Shown: piece after piece, positions 26,246-34,939 of the stretch
Position numbering within the stretch: position 1 is the stretch's first letter
How the letters are laid out: the number at the start of each line of letters is the position of its first letter
Origin: Sphingobacteruim zhuxiongii
GTDB lineage: Bacteria > Bacteroidota > Bacteroidia > Sphingobacteriales > Sphingobacteriaceae
NCBI RefSeq assembly: GCF_009557615.1
Contig: NZ_CP045652.1
Coordinates: 1 to 64,000, forward strand
DNA length: 64,000 bases
Direction of reading: 5' to 3'
Position numbers and translations under genes: made by a program
Notes under the pieces: model-generated
What the model saw: only the letters and a program-made list of their open reading frames with translations
What the model was told of the DNA's origin: nothing
Database searches by the model: none

Positions 26246-26932
26246 TTAGAATGTTGTGATTTTTAAAATAGTCAGCGCGCGTTCAAACTCCGGCTGAAGG
26301 TTTGCACGGATTTCTACAAGTTCGCCTGTTTTAGGTTGCGTAAATTTTATGCTTGAGGCATGCAATAACATGGTGTCATGTTCGAATGTTTCTTTCCACA
26401 GCTTATTCTGTTTATTGCATCCATGAGGTCGATCACCAATAATCGGGTGAAGGATATGGGCAAAGTGTCGTCGAAGCTGATGCATACGTCCTGTTTGCGG
26501 GTTCGCCTTTATGAGGGAATATCTGGATGTTGCGTGTTTCCCAAAGGGAAGGTCTATCTCAGCATGTTTAATGGTTTCGAAATGGGTAACAGCCTCTTGG
26601 ATCGCTCCGTTTTCTTTTTTTAGCGGATAGTCAATTGTTTCCTTTAGCTGTGAAAATCCGCGTAAGACAGCTAGATATTCCTTTTCAATACGATTATTTG
26701 CGAAAGCCTGCTGAATTAAGGAGTCCATTTCTTTATTTAGCGAAAATAGAAGCACACCCGCTGTTTTCCGGTCGAGTCTATGGGCGGGACGCACCATCCT
26801 GCCAATCTGATCTCTTAATATTTGTAATGCAAATTCAGATGTGTCGGCAGCAATAGAAGAGCGGTGAACAAGTAAACCGTGTGGTTTATTAATCGCGATG
26901 AGGTCTTGGTCCTCGTAAAGAATTTCAAGCAT
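26246..26932 (-). CDS. truC: tRNA pseudouridine(65) synthase TruC-like
   Basis: This 228-residue RluA-family enzyme isomerises uridine in RNA. The catalytic motif is AHRLDRKTAGVLLF near residues 51-64, with the Asp in HRLDR. The start LEILYEDQDLIAINKPHGLLVHRS and the stretch ATSRYSLIKANPQTGRMHQLRRHFAH match TruC better than RluC/RluD, and no S4 domain precedes the catalytic domain. Its ATG overlaps the stop of the DUF4359 gene by one base (TAATG), so the two are coupled. Confidence 0.85.
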   Translation of the reverse strand: MLEILYEDQDLIAINKPHGLLVHRSSIAADTSEFALQILRDQIGRMVRPAHRLDRKTAGVLLFSLNKEMDSLIQQAFANNRIEKEYLAVLRGFSQLKETIDYPLKKENGAIQEAVTHFETIKHAEIDLPFGKHATSRYSLIKANPQTGRMHQLRRHFAHILHPIIGDRPHGCNKQNKLWKETFEHDTMLLHASSIKFTQPKTGELVEIRANLQPEFERALTILKITTF

Positions 26933-27300
26933 TACTGTGTTTTTAAGGCTTTAATGAGCTCATTTGCCTTTTCATCTAGTTTTGGGCTGATCCAGACTTT
27001 ACTAAATGCGCCTCCCCCAACAGTGACTTTTTCACCGTTCCAATTGACTTCGCAAAGAGAGAATAGATAGTAGTTTTTGGTCTGCACGTATGTATTTACA
27101 AATTCTTCAACAACCCGATCACCAAAGAGCATCATGCCAAATTCGACAGCGTCTTTATGTTCGTATTTCAATTGTTTTTCAAGAATTTCTTTGGCGCGAT
27201 TGCGCAACTCATCATTTATTTTGTCTTTTGACGGGTTCGTTAATATAGCGGCCAGCATGATAAATACGCCTAGCAAAGCGAAAAGTCTAGTTTTGCTCAT
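26932..27300 (-). CDS. DUF4359-type protein
   Basis: This 122-residue protein has one N-terminal hydrophobic helix (MSKTRLFALLGVFIMLAAIL) followed by the TNPSKDKINDEL segment typical of DUF4359, then a mixed domain ending WISPKLDEKANELIKAL. It is probably anchored with the bulk outside the cytoplasm. The start at 27300 is preferred over one at 27360, which would lack the signal-like start and run into the next gene. A -7 box lies 5 bases before this ATG. Function unknown. Confidence 0.7.
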   Translation of the reverse strand: MSKTRLFALLGVFIMLAAILTNPSKDKINDELRNRAKEILEKQLKYEHKDAVEFGMMLFGDRVVEEFVNTYVQTKNYYLFSLCEVNWNGEKVTVGGGAFSKVWISPKLDEKANELIKALKTQ

Positions 27301-27305
27301 ATATG

Positions 27306-27313
27306 CAAAAGTA
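27306..27313 (-). promoter_or_regulatory. -7 box directly before DUF4359 gene
   Basis: Minus-strand TACTTTTG, a full TAnnTTTG match, ending 5 bases before the ATG at 27300. It lies within or at the edge of the C-terminal codons of the neighbouring DUF4112 region. Confidence 0.5.
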
Positions 27314-27322
27314 AGGAAAAGA

Positions 27323-27802
27323 TTAGAAGATAAAATGGTACAGCCAGATACTAAGTGCATACATGCCGTATAAAAGTAGGGTTATTACAATTGCAAGAAT
27401 GGATACAATTAGAAATATGATGTTTTTACCACTTCCTGTGTGTTTGTTTTCGTAATAATGCTCACGGAGAAGCTTGATGTTCTTGTCGTTTGCTTTATTG
27501 AAAAAGTCGAAGATGTTTCCTAGGAATGGTATTGCTCCTAGTAGTGCGTCCCAGGTGACATTTAATAGCATTTTAATCGCCAATTTTCCGCTTGCACCGT
27601 TTCTATACATCACTGTTACTAAAACAAGTGAGACAATGAAGGTTGCAATTTGTCCAGCGAAAGGGATAAAATTTAGAATAGGGTCTAATCCAAAACGGAA
27701 ATTACCAATACGGAAACGACTATCCATTAATACGGATAGTCGTTCAACCCAAAGAAAATCTTTATTTATACGCTCAATATTTGCGCTATATTTATTTTCC
27801 AT
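27323..27802 (-). CDS. DUF4112 membrane protein
   Basis: This 159-residue protein begins with the DUF4112 pattern ERLSVLMDSRFRIGNFRFGLDPILNFIPFAGQ (the first part is soluble, then helices). Further helices are about residues 52-68, 86-104 and 128-153. The core NVTWDALLGAIPFLGNIFDFFNKANDKN is also typical. Function unknown. It lies 2 bases after the SIMPL gene and is probably co-transcribed with it. Confidence 0.82.
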   Translation of the reverse strand: MENKYSANIERINKDFLWVERLSVLMDSRFRIGNFRFGLDPILNFIPFAGQIATFIVSLVLVTVMYRNGASGKLAIKMLLNVTWDALLGAIPFLGNIFDFFNKANDKNIKLLREHYYENKHTGSGKNIIFLIVSILAIVITLLLYGMYALSIWLYHFIF

Positions 27803-27804
27803 TT

Positions 27805-28533
27805 TTATTTTAATTCAAATACTGCTTCAATGTTGCATGATAGTTTGATTGGACGAATATCAATATCCAAGTTGTTCCCGCCGCTTGCATCAGATTCCAT
27901 GCTGTTTGTTTTTGACATTGCCATACTGTAAGCGCGAGGCTGAGGCATAACATCGTTCCAACTGAAGCTACTATTATCATTAATCATTAACGATTTACCT
28001 ACTGTTTCTCCATCGGCAGCAGCTAAAATCTCCGCATTGATTCTTGCATCTTTTACAGCAGCAGTTTTCAATTCTTTTTCAATAGCTTTCTTTTGAGAAT
28101 GGTCATATCCGCTAATGGATGTACTTTGTAAGCCTTGGGCATCTACATCATCAATCATCGGATTTAAGTTTTTCAAATCGGTTACTTTTAAGCGATACTG
28201 ACGTGATTGTAGTAACTCGTTGTTCTTTTTCTTGCGATTTTCAGCGTTATAACTGTAAATATTTTGAATCGTGAAGTCCTCTTTTTTTACTCCATATTTC
28301 ATTGCCGCGTCGTGTAGCTGTTTTTCCAAGGTTTCGATCGCTACCTTTTTCTTGTTATTTCCGTCTTGATAATATTCCTTCAAAGAGATCGATAGATATA
28401 TAATATCTGGCGTAACTTCTTTTTCTGCAACGCCACGAGTTGCTACTCTTCTGCTGTTTTCCATAGATACATTTTGTGCCTGTGCAGTAACTACAAGGGC
28501 GATAAGTGCTAAGATTGATAATAATTTTTTCAT
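27805..28533 (-). CDS. SIMPL-domain (DUF541) periplasmic protein
   Basis: This 242-residue protein has a signal peptide (MKKLLSILALIALVVTAQAQ) and the SIMPL domain: RRVATRGVAEKEVTPDIIYLSI near the mature start and AVKDARINAEILAAADGETVGKSL near residues 160-185. SIMPL proteins are periplasmic or surface oligomers with roles linked to oxidative stress in some bacteria; no enzyme activity is established. The ATG at 28533 gives the signal peptide directly; the ATG at 28542 adds only MVI. Confidence 0.85.
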   Translation of the reverse strand: MKKLLSILALIALVVTAQAQNVSMENSRRVATRGVAEKEVTPDIIYLSISLKEYYQDGNNKKKVAIETLEKQLHDAAMKYGVKKEDFTIQNIYSYNAENRKKKNNELLQSRQYRLKVTDLKNLNPMIDDVDAQGLQSTSISGYDHSQKKAIEKELKTAAVKDARINAEILAAADGETVGKSLMINDNSSFSWNDVMPQPRAYSMAMSKTNSMESDASGGNNLDIDIRPIKLSCNIEAVFELK

Positions 28534-28687
28534 AATAACCATTTAATGCTTTTCTAATCTCAAAAATCTTTCCAAAAGATATACAGCATAGACAAGTGGC
28601 TCTTGAAAATGTTTAATCATATTATACAATTATTTAGTTTTTATTTAGAAAATAATTGATACCTTTAAGAAATAATAAATTAATAAC

Positions 28688-28879
28688 ATGCAACAAGGAG
28701 TAGTAAAATTCTTTAATGAAGCCAAAGGTTTCGGCTTCATCATTCCAAATTCAGGCGAGAGCGAAATCTTCGTACACGTTTCTGGATTAATTGACAAAAT
28801 TCGCGAGAAAGACGAAGTTTCTTACGAAGTAGAGCAAGGTCGTAAAGGCCTTAACGCGGTAAATGTAAAACTTATCTAA
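28688..28879 (+). CDS. Cold-shock-domain protein
   Basis: This 63-residue protein is one cold-shock (OB-fold) domain with RNP1 KGFGFI (residues 13-18) and RNP2-like EIFVHVSGL (residues 25-33). Such proteins bind single-stranded RNA or DNA and act as RNA chaperones. It is monocistronic, with a partial -7 box (TACCTTTA, 28660) and a strong terminator. The leader is only about 15-20 bases, so a long cold-sensor UTR like that of E. coli cspA is not apparent. Confidence 0.92.
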   Translation: MQQGVVKFFNEAKGFGFIIPNSGESEIFVHVSGLIDKIREKDEVSYEVEQGRKGLNAVNVKLI

Positions 28880-28910
28880 GAGAATAGATTCAATATATAT
28901 TTATTGTGTA

Positions 28911-28946
28911 AAAGCCCATCGAATATTTTCGATGGGCTTTTTTTTG
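28911..28946. terminator. Terminator between cold-shock gene and recO
   Basis: A 13-bp perfect stem (AAAGCCCATCGAA / TTCGATGGGCTTT) with loop TATT, followed by T8. The genes converge, so it may serve both. Confidence 0.92.
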
Positions 28947-28953
28947 TTCTTTT

Positions 28954-29670
28954 TTAATCGAATATTTCTTCCAATACATAGAGCGAATTTAGTTCGCCAA
29001 AGTTTTCAGTATGAAGACGATAATAGTCCACAAGCTTTTGTAAAAGATAGCTTCTATCCTCTCTTTTTAATCGCGTTTTGTTACAATTGCTAAAGGAGGA
29101 ATTCGCTAATTCTCTCAAGATCGAGGTGTAAGGTTCTTGAAGTGTATATACATGTGGAGGCAATATGCTGACAAAGCGACCTTCAATAAGGTCGAAATAG
29201 GGTTGATCGTTGAACGAGGGTTTAAATCCTAAATAATGGGTAAGTTTAAGTAGAAAAATGAGGTGATAATTTGCTAATCCTACCTCAGATTCATCTAACC
29301 ACATAATAGCATTCTCTAAAAATTCGAAAAGATGTTTGTCAGTGGCTTGATGACGTAGCACTTTGTAGAGAATTTCGTTTAAAAAAAGTGCAATTGAACT
29401 TTTTACGATATCTAAGGGTACATGCTTCAGTACTGGACTATGTTGTGCTTCTTTAATGCGCTGAAGATTGTTGTTTTCTTTGTTGTAGACCACGAGTTCC
29501 AATAAATGGAAAGGTTGCAACATGTTAGTGGATATTTTTGCCTTCGGTTTTCTCGCACCATTGATCAAATAGGATTGTAAACCGAATGCCTCGGTATAGA
29601 TCTGCGCGACAACGCTACTTTCGGAATAGTTTGTAATCTTTAGGGTAATGCCCTTAGTTTGATGCAACAT
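28954..29670 (-). CDS. recO: DNA repair protein RecO
   Basis: RecO helps load RecA at single-strand gaps. The 238-residue protein has the OB-fold start LHQTKGITLKITNYSESSVVAQIYTEAFGLQSYLINGARKP (in two parts around residue 20) and helical middle VKSSIALFLNEILYKVLRHQ, matching Bacteroidota RecO. The zinc Cys cluster of other RecO proteins is absent, which is usual for this phylum. It lies 3 bases after a small membrane-protein gene. Confidence 0.88.
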   Translation of the reverse strand: MLHQTKGITLKITNYSESSVVAQIYTEAFGLQSYLINGARKPKAKISTNMLQPFHLLELVVYNKENNNLQRIKEAQHSPVLKHVPLDIVKSSIALFLNEILYKVLRHQATDKHLFEFLENAIMWLDESEVGLANYHLIFLLKLTHYLGFKPSFNDQPYFDLIEGRFVSILPPHVYTLQEPYTSILRELANSSFSNCNKTRLKREDRSYLLQKLVDYYRLHTENFGELNSLYVLEEIFD

Positions 29671-29673
29671 GAT

Positions 29674-29898
29674 TTACTTCTCGCTCTGCCCCTTTCGATC
29701 TTCGATCAACGTGTTACGGTCAATCTTGCGAAAAACACGATACATTAAAGCCACCACTCCTATTCCAAAAAAGATTACGCCTAATGTCATGATTAACTTA
29801 TACCAGTTATTATCATTCTCCATCAGCGTATATCCTAAGAAAACGCAGATTATGCCGGCTGTTAAAAAGACGATTCCCCTTAATAGATACTTGTTCAT
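29674..29898 (-). CDS. Small two-helix membrane protein
   Basis: This 74-residue protein has two helices (about residues 7-25 and 35-54) joined by MENDNNWYK, then a charged tail (FRKIDRNTLIEDRKGQ). No family recognised. It lies 3 bases before recO on the same strand and is probably in the same transcript. Confidence 0.6.
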   Translation of the reverse strand: MNKYLLRGIVFLTAGIICVFLGYTLMENDNNWYKLIMTLGVIFFGIGVVALMYRVFRKIDRNTLIEDRKGQSEK

Positions 29899-30016
29899 TG
29901 TGAATTGTTGAAAACTATTATGATCTTGCTGACTAAATATTTAATGCAAAATACAGTATTTTTGCTGACTTCTACAGCACTCCCCGATTATTTTAAAAAT
30001 AATTACTGAAATAATA

Positions 30017-30047
30017 TTGTATTTCCCAAAAGAAATATAGATATTTG
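30017..30047 (+). promoter_or_regulatory. Promoter of rpmB operon
   Basis: TTG at 30017-30019 and GATATTTG at 30040-30047 (7 of 8 to TAnnTTTG), 20 bases apart. Predicted leader about 55 bases. Confidence 0.55.
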
Positions 30048-30106
30048 CACACTCGTTTCTAAGGGAACGTATTTTTAAACAAGACAACAATAAAAAATCG
30101 AATATC

Positions 30107-30340
30107 ATGTCAAGAATTTGTGATTTAACAGGCAAGGCGGCATTAAAGGGGAATAACGTTTCACACTCGAACGTTAAAACTAAGCGTAAATTCTATCCTA
30201 ATTTACAGACCAAACGTTTTTATATTCCAGAAGAAGATCGTTGGATTACGTTGAAAGTTTCTACTTCAGCAATCAAAACGATTAACAAGAACGGTATTAC
30301 AGCAGCAATTGATAAATTTATCAAACAAGGTCATATTTAA
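30107..30340 (+). CDS. rpmB: 50S ribosomal protein L28
   Basis: This 77-residue protein starts SRICDLTGKAALKGNNVSHSNVKTKRKF, the standard L28 start, and has the NLQTKRFYIPEEDRWITLKVS body. It is the first gene of the rpmB-rpmG-DUF4295-ftsY-rimO block. Confidence 0.96.
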   Translation: MSRICDLTGKAALKGNNVSHSNVKTKRKFYPNLQTKRFYIPEEDRWITLKVSTSAIKTINKNGITAAIDKFIKQGHI

Positions 30341-30415
30341 TAAATAGGCGCCTGTTGTATCAACATCAAATAGAATCATGAAATTCACCCGTGAGGGTAT
30401 TAATAAAGTAAAACA

Positions 30416-30598
30416 ATGGCAAAAAAGGGAAATAGAGTACAAGTAATCTTAGAATGTACTGAACACAAAGAAAGTGGTCTTCCGGGAATGTCTCGCTATA
30501 TCACGACTAAGAACAAGAAAAACACTACTGAACGTTTGGAGATGAAAAAATTCAACCCAGTATTGAGAAAAGTAACAGTTCACAAAGAAATTAAGTAA
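30416..30598 (+). CDS. rpmG: 50S ribosomal protein L33
   Basis: This 60-residue protein matches L33 ([19 protein letters not shown]... [26 protein letters not shown]). Only one Cys is present, so it is the zinc-free type. It lies 75 bases after rpmB. Confidence 0.95.
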   Translation: MAKKGNRVQVILECTEHKESGLPGMSRYITTKNKKNTTERLEMKKFNPVLRKVTVHKEIK

Positions 30599-30639
30599 TC
30601 AATTCAGAATCCTTCGGGATTTTATAAAAATATTATACC

Positions 30640-30801
30640 ATGGCAAAGAAGGCAGTTGCATCATTACAAAAGGGTGGTGGTAAAGAATATACTAAAGTAG
30701 TTCTTACCGCTAAATCTGCAAAAACAGGCGCATATACTTTCAAAGAGAGTATGGTTCACAACGACAAAGTAAAAGACGTTGTTGCTGCGGCTACTAAATA
30801 A
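30640..30801 (+). CDS. DUF4295 small basic protein
   Basis: This 53-codon gene reads MAKKAVASLQKGGGKEYTKV to its midpoint and ends VKDVVAAATK, matching the DUF4295 family found only next to rpmG in Bacteroidota. It is Lys-rich and probably ribosome-associated, but its role is unknown. Spacing (41 bases after rpmG) and the terminator after it place it in the ribosomal-protein transcript. Confidence 0.88.
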   Translation: MAKKAVASLQKGGGKEYTKVVLTAKSAKTGAYTFKESMVHNDKVKDVVAAATK

Positions 30802-30852
30802 GCAGTAAGATATTCCTTTTTTTTAAAGTTTTTCTTTAAAAATCTTATAAAC

Positions 30853-30884
30853 AGCCGTTTTGGTAGTACCAAAAGGGCTTTTTT
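30853..30884 (+). terminator. Terminator after DUF4295 gene
   Basis: AGCC-G-TTTTGG pairs with CCAAAA-G-GGCT (one mismatch) around TAGTA, followed by T6. It separates the ribosomal genes from ftsY. Confidence 0.8.
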
Positions 30885-30901
30885 AGTATTTCCGTTTTCA
30901 G

Positions 30902-30909
30902 TATCTTTG
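30902..30909 (+). promoter_or_regulatory. -7 box of ftsY
   Basis: TATCTTTG, a full TAnnTTTG match, 34 bases before the ftsY ATG and just after the upstream terminator. Confidence 0.55.
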
Positions 30910-30943
30910 AGCGGAAAGCATCGAGAAATTAGACATATACATC

Positions 30944-31906
30944 ATGGGATTATTTGATTTTTTTAAAAAGAAGCAAGAGACTCCAGAGGCCCAAGAGGCG
31001 CTGAATAAAGGGTTAGAGAAGACGAAGGAGGGTTTTTTTGCGAAAATTACCAAAGCGGTTGTTGGAAAATCAACAATTGATGATGATGTATTAGATAATT
31101 TGGAAGAGGTGTTGGTTACCTCAGATGTCGGTGTGACAACGACCTTAAAGATCGTTGATCGTATTCAGAAACGCGTCGCTCAAGATAAATACGTTACTAC
31201 TGACGATTTAAATGGATTACTAAAGGATGAAATCCAAGCCTTACTCGCTGAAAACAATAGTAATGATTTTGAGAACTTCGAATACGGCAACCATAAACCC
31301 TATGTGATTATGGTCGTTGGTGTAAATGGTGTTGGTAAGACAACCACCATTGGGAAGTTAGCGCATCAGCTGAAAGAAGCGGGGAGCAAGGTTGTATTAG
31401 GTGCTGCAGATACGTTCCGTGCAGCAGCAGTAGATCAAATACAATTGTGGGGGGATCGAGTAGGTGTACGTGTTGTCGCTCAACCCATGGGGTCTGATCC
31501 TGCGTCGGTTGCTTTTGATACGGTAAAATCTGCTGTGGCAAATGGAGATGATGTTGCAATTATCGATACAGCAGGCCGTCTTCACAATAAGGTTGGCTTG
31601 ATGAATGAGCTGACGAAGATTAAAAATGTGATGCAGAAGGTTATCCCTGATGCACCTCATGAGATCTTGCTAGTTCTGGATGCTTCGACTGGTCAAAATG
31701 CGATTGAGCAGGCGACACAATTTACGCAAGCAACAGATGTGAATGCTTTAGCATTAACCAAACTTGATGGCACAGCGAAGGGTGGTGTGGTAATCGGTAT
31801 TTCCGATCAATTCAAGATTCCTGTAAAGTATATTGGAGTAGGAGAGAAGATTGGTGATTTACAGTTATTTAATAAAAAAGACTTCGTAGACTCGTTATTC
31901 CAGTAG
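30944..31906 (+). CDS. ftsY: Signal recognition particle receptor FtsY
   Basis: FtsY is the GTPase receptor that docks ribosome-SRP complexes at the membrane. The 320-residue protein has GVNGVGKTTTIGKLA (P-loop, about residues 126-140), ADTFRAAAVDQ, DTAGRLHNK and TKLDGTAKGG. The acidic A domain of E. coli FtsY is missing; the N-terminus is a short amphipathic MGLFDFFKKK, as usual in this phylum. rimO follows after 13 bases. Confidence 0.96.
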   Translation: MGLFDFFKKKQETPEAQEALNKGLEKTKEGFFAKITKAVVGKSTIDDDVLDNLEEVLVTSDVGVTTTLKIVDRIQKRVAQDKYVTTDDLNGLLKDEIQALLAENNSNDFENFEYGNHKPYVIMVVGVNGVGKTTTIGKLAHQLKEAGSKVVLGAADTFRAAAVDQIQLWGDRVGVRVVAQPMGSDPASVAFDTVKSAVANGDDVAIIDTAGRLHNKVGLMNELTKIKNVMQKVIPDAPHEILLVLDASTGQNAIEQATQFTQATDVNALALTKLDGTAKGGVVIGISDQFKIPVKYIGVGEKIGDLQLFNKKDFVDSLFQ

Positions 31907-31919
31907 TCTACATATTCCT

Positions 31920-33254
31920 ATGAAAACAAAGATAAGAAATACAGCTCCCGTATTAGTGAAGCCACGTGTAAATGTGGTTACTTTGGGCTGTTCTAAAAAT
32001 ATTCACGATAGCGAGGTTTTAATGGGTCAGTTGAAGGGCAACCAAATGGATGTCGTTCATGAGGCTAATAACATTCAAGCGAATGATATCGTTGTCATTA
32101 ATACCTGTGGATTTATTGATAATGCTAAGCAGGAATCAATAGATACCATTTTGCAGTTTTCGGAACTTAAAGATCAAGGTAAAGTCAACAAGGTAATTGT
32201 TACAGGTTGTTTGTCCGAGCGCTATAAGCCTGAGCTAGAAGCTGAGATTCCGAATGTAGACGCTTTTTTTGGAACAAACGATCTTCCAGAGTTACTGTCT
32301 ACGATTGGAGCAGATTATCGTCATGAGCTTCTCGGTGAGCGCTTATTAACGACGCCATCTCATTTCTCGTATTTTAAGATTGCCGAAGGGTGTAATAGGC
32401 CATGTTCCTTTTGTGCCATCCCGCTTATGCGTGGTAAGCATGTTTCAAAATCTATTGATGATTTAGTAAAAGAGGCGAAGTTTTTAGCGTCTAATGGCAC
32501 CAAAGAACTGATTCTAATTGCGCAGGATTTAACATATTACGGTTTAGATATCTACGGTAAACGAAATCTATCTGATTTGCTACGCCATCTATCTGATGTC
32601 GATGGAATTGAATGGATCCGTTTACAATATGCTTATCCTTCAGGTTTTCCAATGGATATTTTGGATGCCATGAATGAGCGATCGAATATTTGTAATTACC
32701 TGGATATGCCACTTCAGCATATCTCCGATAATATGCTAACCTCAATGCGTCGCGGAACGAGCAAGCAAAAGCAAATTGATCTAGTCAATAAGATTCGCGA
32801 TAAAGTTCCTAATATCGCATTGCGTACAACACTTATCTGTGGTTATCCTGGCGAAACTGAGCAAGATTTCAACGAGATGTTGGACTGGGTTGAAGAGACA
32901 CGCTTCGATAGATTAGGTTGTTTTACTTATTCTCATGAGGAAAAGACACATGCTTTTTCATTAGAAGATGATATTGCAGAAGAGGTGAAACAAGAACGTG
33001 TTGACCAGATAATGGAGGTTCAACAAGGGATTTCTTATGATATTAACCAAACGAAGATTGGCAATACCTATAAAACATTGGTTGACCGCGTTGATGGTGA
33101 TTATTTTATCGGAAGAACAGAATTTGACTCTCCAGAGGTTGATAACGAAGTTGTTTTAGACGCGAAGTCCAATTACGCTCGTATTGGTGATTTTGTACAA
33201 GTTAAAGTCGACCGTGCGGAAGACTTTGATTTATATGGAACTATTGTAAAATAA
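31920..33254 (+). CDS. rimO: Ribosomal protein S12 methylthiotransferase RimO
   Basis: This radical-SAM enzyme adds a methylthio group to Asp of ribosomal protein S12. The 444-residue protein has an N-terminal UPF0004 domain with VTLGCSKNIHDSE, a NTCGF Cys and a VTGCLSERY Cys (auxiliary Fe-S cluster), the radical-SAM motif CNRPCSFCAIP near residue 159, and a C-terminal TRAM domain ending FVQVKVDRAEDFDLYG. The GTNDLPELL segment favours RimO over MiaB. It is in an operon with ftsY. Confidence 0.95.
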   Translation: MKTKIRNTAPVLVKPRVNVVTLGCSKNIHDSEVLMGQLKGNQMDVVHEANNIQANDIVVINTCGFIDNAKQESIDTILQFSELKDQGKVNKVIVTGCLSERYKPELEAEIPNVDAFFGTNDLPELLSTIGADYRHELLGERLLTTPSHFSYFKIAEGCNRPCSFCAIPLMRGKHVSKSIDDLVKEAKFLASNGTKELILIAQDLTYYGLDIYGKRNLSDLLRHLSDVDGIEWIRLQYAYPSGFPMDILDAMNERSNICNYLDMPLQHISDNMLTSMRRGTSKQKQIDLVNKIRDKVPNIALRTTLICGYPGETEQDFNEMLDWVEETRFDRLGCFTYSHEEKTHAFSLEDDIAEEVKQERVDQIMEVQQGISYDINQTKIGNTYKTLVDRVDGDYFIGRTEFDSPEVDNEVVLDAKSNYARIGDFVQVKVDRAEDFDLYGTIVK

Positions 33255-33294
33255 TAGTAACTATATCTAGGAAACGGCCGGCTTACCTTATTTT

Positions 33295-33328
33295 TTTGTA
33301 ATTTAAATGCTTCTTTGTTTTACATTTG
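33295..33328 (+). promoter_or_regulatory. Candidate promoter of bshC operon
   Basis: TTTG (33295-33298) and TACATTTG (33321-33328); spacing 22, slightly longer than usual. The ATG follows 21 bases later. Confidence 0.45.
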
Positions 33329-33349
33329 AAGCAGACTTACAAAAGCTAG

Positions 33350-34939
33350 ATGAAAGCGACATATATTGATTATAGCGATACCGGCAGTTTTTCCAAGACC
33401 TTATTAGCTTATCTGGCGAAACAGCCAGATTTAGCTTCTTATTACGGGAATTTCCCTAATCTTGATGGCTTTAAACAGCAAATTGAAGAGCAAAAGAAAT
33501 TCCAATATCGTGAACTTCTTGTTGATCAACTTAAGGTTCAATACGGCAGTTTGCTGGAAACTTCCCCTGAAGTCGCTCAAAATCTAGAGCGCTTAAAACA
33601 AAACAATACTTTTACGGTTACCACGGGTCATCAATTGAATATATTTACAGGGCCCCTATATTTTATTTTTAAGATTATTACAACCATAAAGTTGGCAAAT
33701 GATCTTAAAGTAAAATTTCCAGAGAATGACTTTGTACCGGTTTACTGGATGGCAACGGAAGACCATGACTTTGCCGAGATTAATCACACGCGTGTCTATG
33801 GTAAAAAGATTAGTTGGGATGTCGATGCTTTGTCTGCAACAGGCCGCATGAAAACTGATAGTATGATCGAGGTCGTTAAGCAATACTGTAATACGTTTGG
33901 GCTCTCCGAGAATTCAAGTAAATTAACAGAATTGGTCGAAGAAGCATACTTGTCTAATTCGAGTTTAGCAGACGCAACGCGCACGTTTGTCAACTCTCTC
34001 TTCAAATCTTTCGGCCTTGTTATTATCGATGCAGATCAGACGGCCCTTAAGAAGGTTTTTGCACCGATTATTGAAAAAGATATACTAGAAGAGCATAGTT
34101 GGCACAAGATTGAAGAGACTTCGAAATCATTGAAGTCCGCTGGATATAATACGCAAGTACATGCGCGAGAGATAAATTTCTTTTATTTAACCGATGAGTT
34201 TAGAGAACGTATTGTTCGTACAGCAGATGGGAGGTTTGAGGTACTTCATCAAAACATTTTCTTTACGGAAGACGAGATTAAGCAGGAAATAAAGCAAAAT
34301 CCCGAGCGCTTTAGTCCGAATGTGGTAATGCGTCCATTGTATCAAGAGTTAATCCTTCCCAATTTAGCCTATATTGGAGGGGGTGCCGAAATTGTTTATT
34401 GGTTACAACTTAAAGCAAATTTTGATTTCTATAAGGTTCAATTTCCAATTCTAGTACCTAGAAACTCCGCATTGATAACGGATGATAGTATTGCTGGAAA
34501 GGTGTTTCGTTTAGACTTTACTTTTAAGAGTATTTTCAAGCCTGTAAATACCTTGAAGAACGAATATGTTCGTCGCAAGACAAAACATAGGTTAAATCTA
34601 CAAGATGAATGGATGGAGCTGAATTCAATTTTTGGGAAAATTAAGCTTCGTGCGCATAAAATAGACCCAAGCCTAGGCCCAAGTACTGATGCTGTTAAAG
34701 CGCGCCTAAAAAAGGCTATAAACAGCTTAGAGAAGAAGCTGTTGAAGGCTGAGAAAAGGAATCATGAGGATGCGTTGATTCAGATCGAGCGCGTCAAAGA
34801 TAAATTGTTTCCTGGAGGGGGCTTACAAGAAAGAACGGAGAATTTTGCTGTTCTGTATATAAAATATGGGGACGAGTTATTCAATGATTTATTGAAGAAC
34901 TTCCAGCCCTTAGCATTTAAATTCAGCGTACTCTACTAA
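33350..34939 (+). CDS. bshC: Bacillithiol synthase BshC (cysteine-adding enzyme)
   Basis: BshC adds Cys to glucosaminyl-malate in the last step of bacillithiol synthesis. The 529-residue protein has the family motifs TVTTGHQLNIFTGPLYFIFKI near residues 92-112, VYWMATEDHDFAEINH, and VVMRPLYQELILPNLAYIGGGAEIVYWLQL near 324-353, plus a C-terminal coiled coil (about residues 440-490). It overlaps the next gene by one base (TAATG), coupling it to a Crp/Fnr regulator. Confidence 0.95.
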   Translation: MKATYIDYSDTGSFSKTLLAYLAKQPDLASYYGNFPNLDGFKQQIEEQKKFQYRELLVDQLKVQYGSLLETSPEVAQNLERLKQNNTFTVTTGHQLNIFTGPLYFIFKIITTIKLANDLKVKFPENDFVPVYWMATEDHDFAEINHTRVYGKKISWDVDALSATGRMKTDSMIEVVKQYCNTFGLSENSSKLTELVEEAYLSNSSLADATRTFVNSLFKSFGLVIIDADQTALKKVFAPIIEKDILEEHSWHKIEETSKSLKSAGYNTQVHAREINFFYLTDEFRERIVRTADGRFEVLHQNIFFTEDEIKQEIKQNPERFSPNVVMRPLYQELILPNLAYIGGGAEIVYWLQLKANFDFYKVQFPILVPRNSALITDDSIAGKVFRLDFTFKSIFKPVNTLKNEYVRRKTKHRLNLQDEWMELNSIFGKIKLRAHKIDPSLGPSTDAVKARLKKAINSLEKKLLKAEKRNHEDALIQIERVKDKLFPGGGLQERTENFAVLYIKYGDELFNDLLKNFQPLAFKFSVLY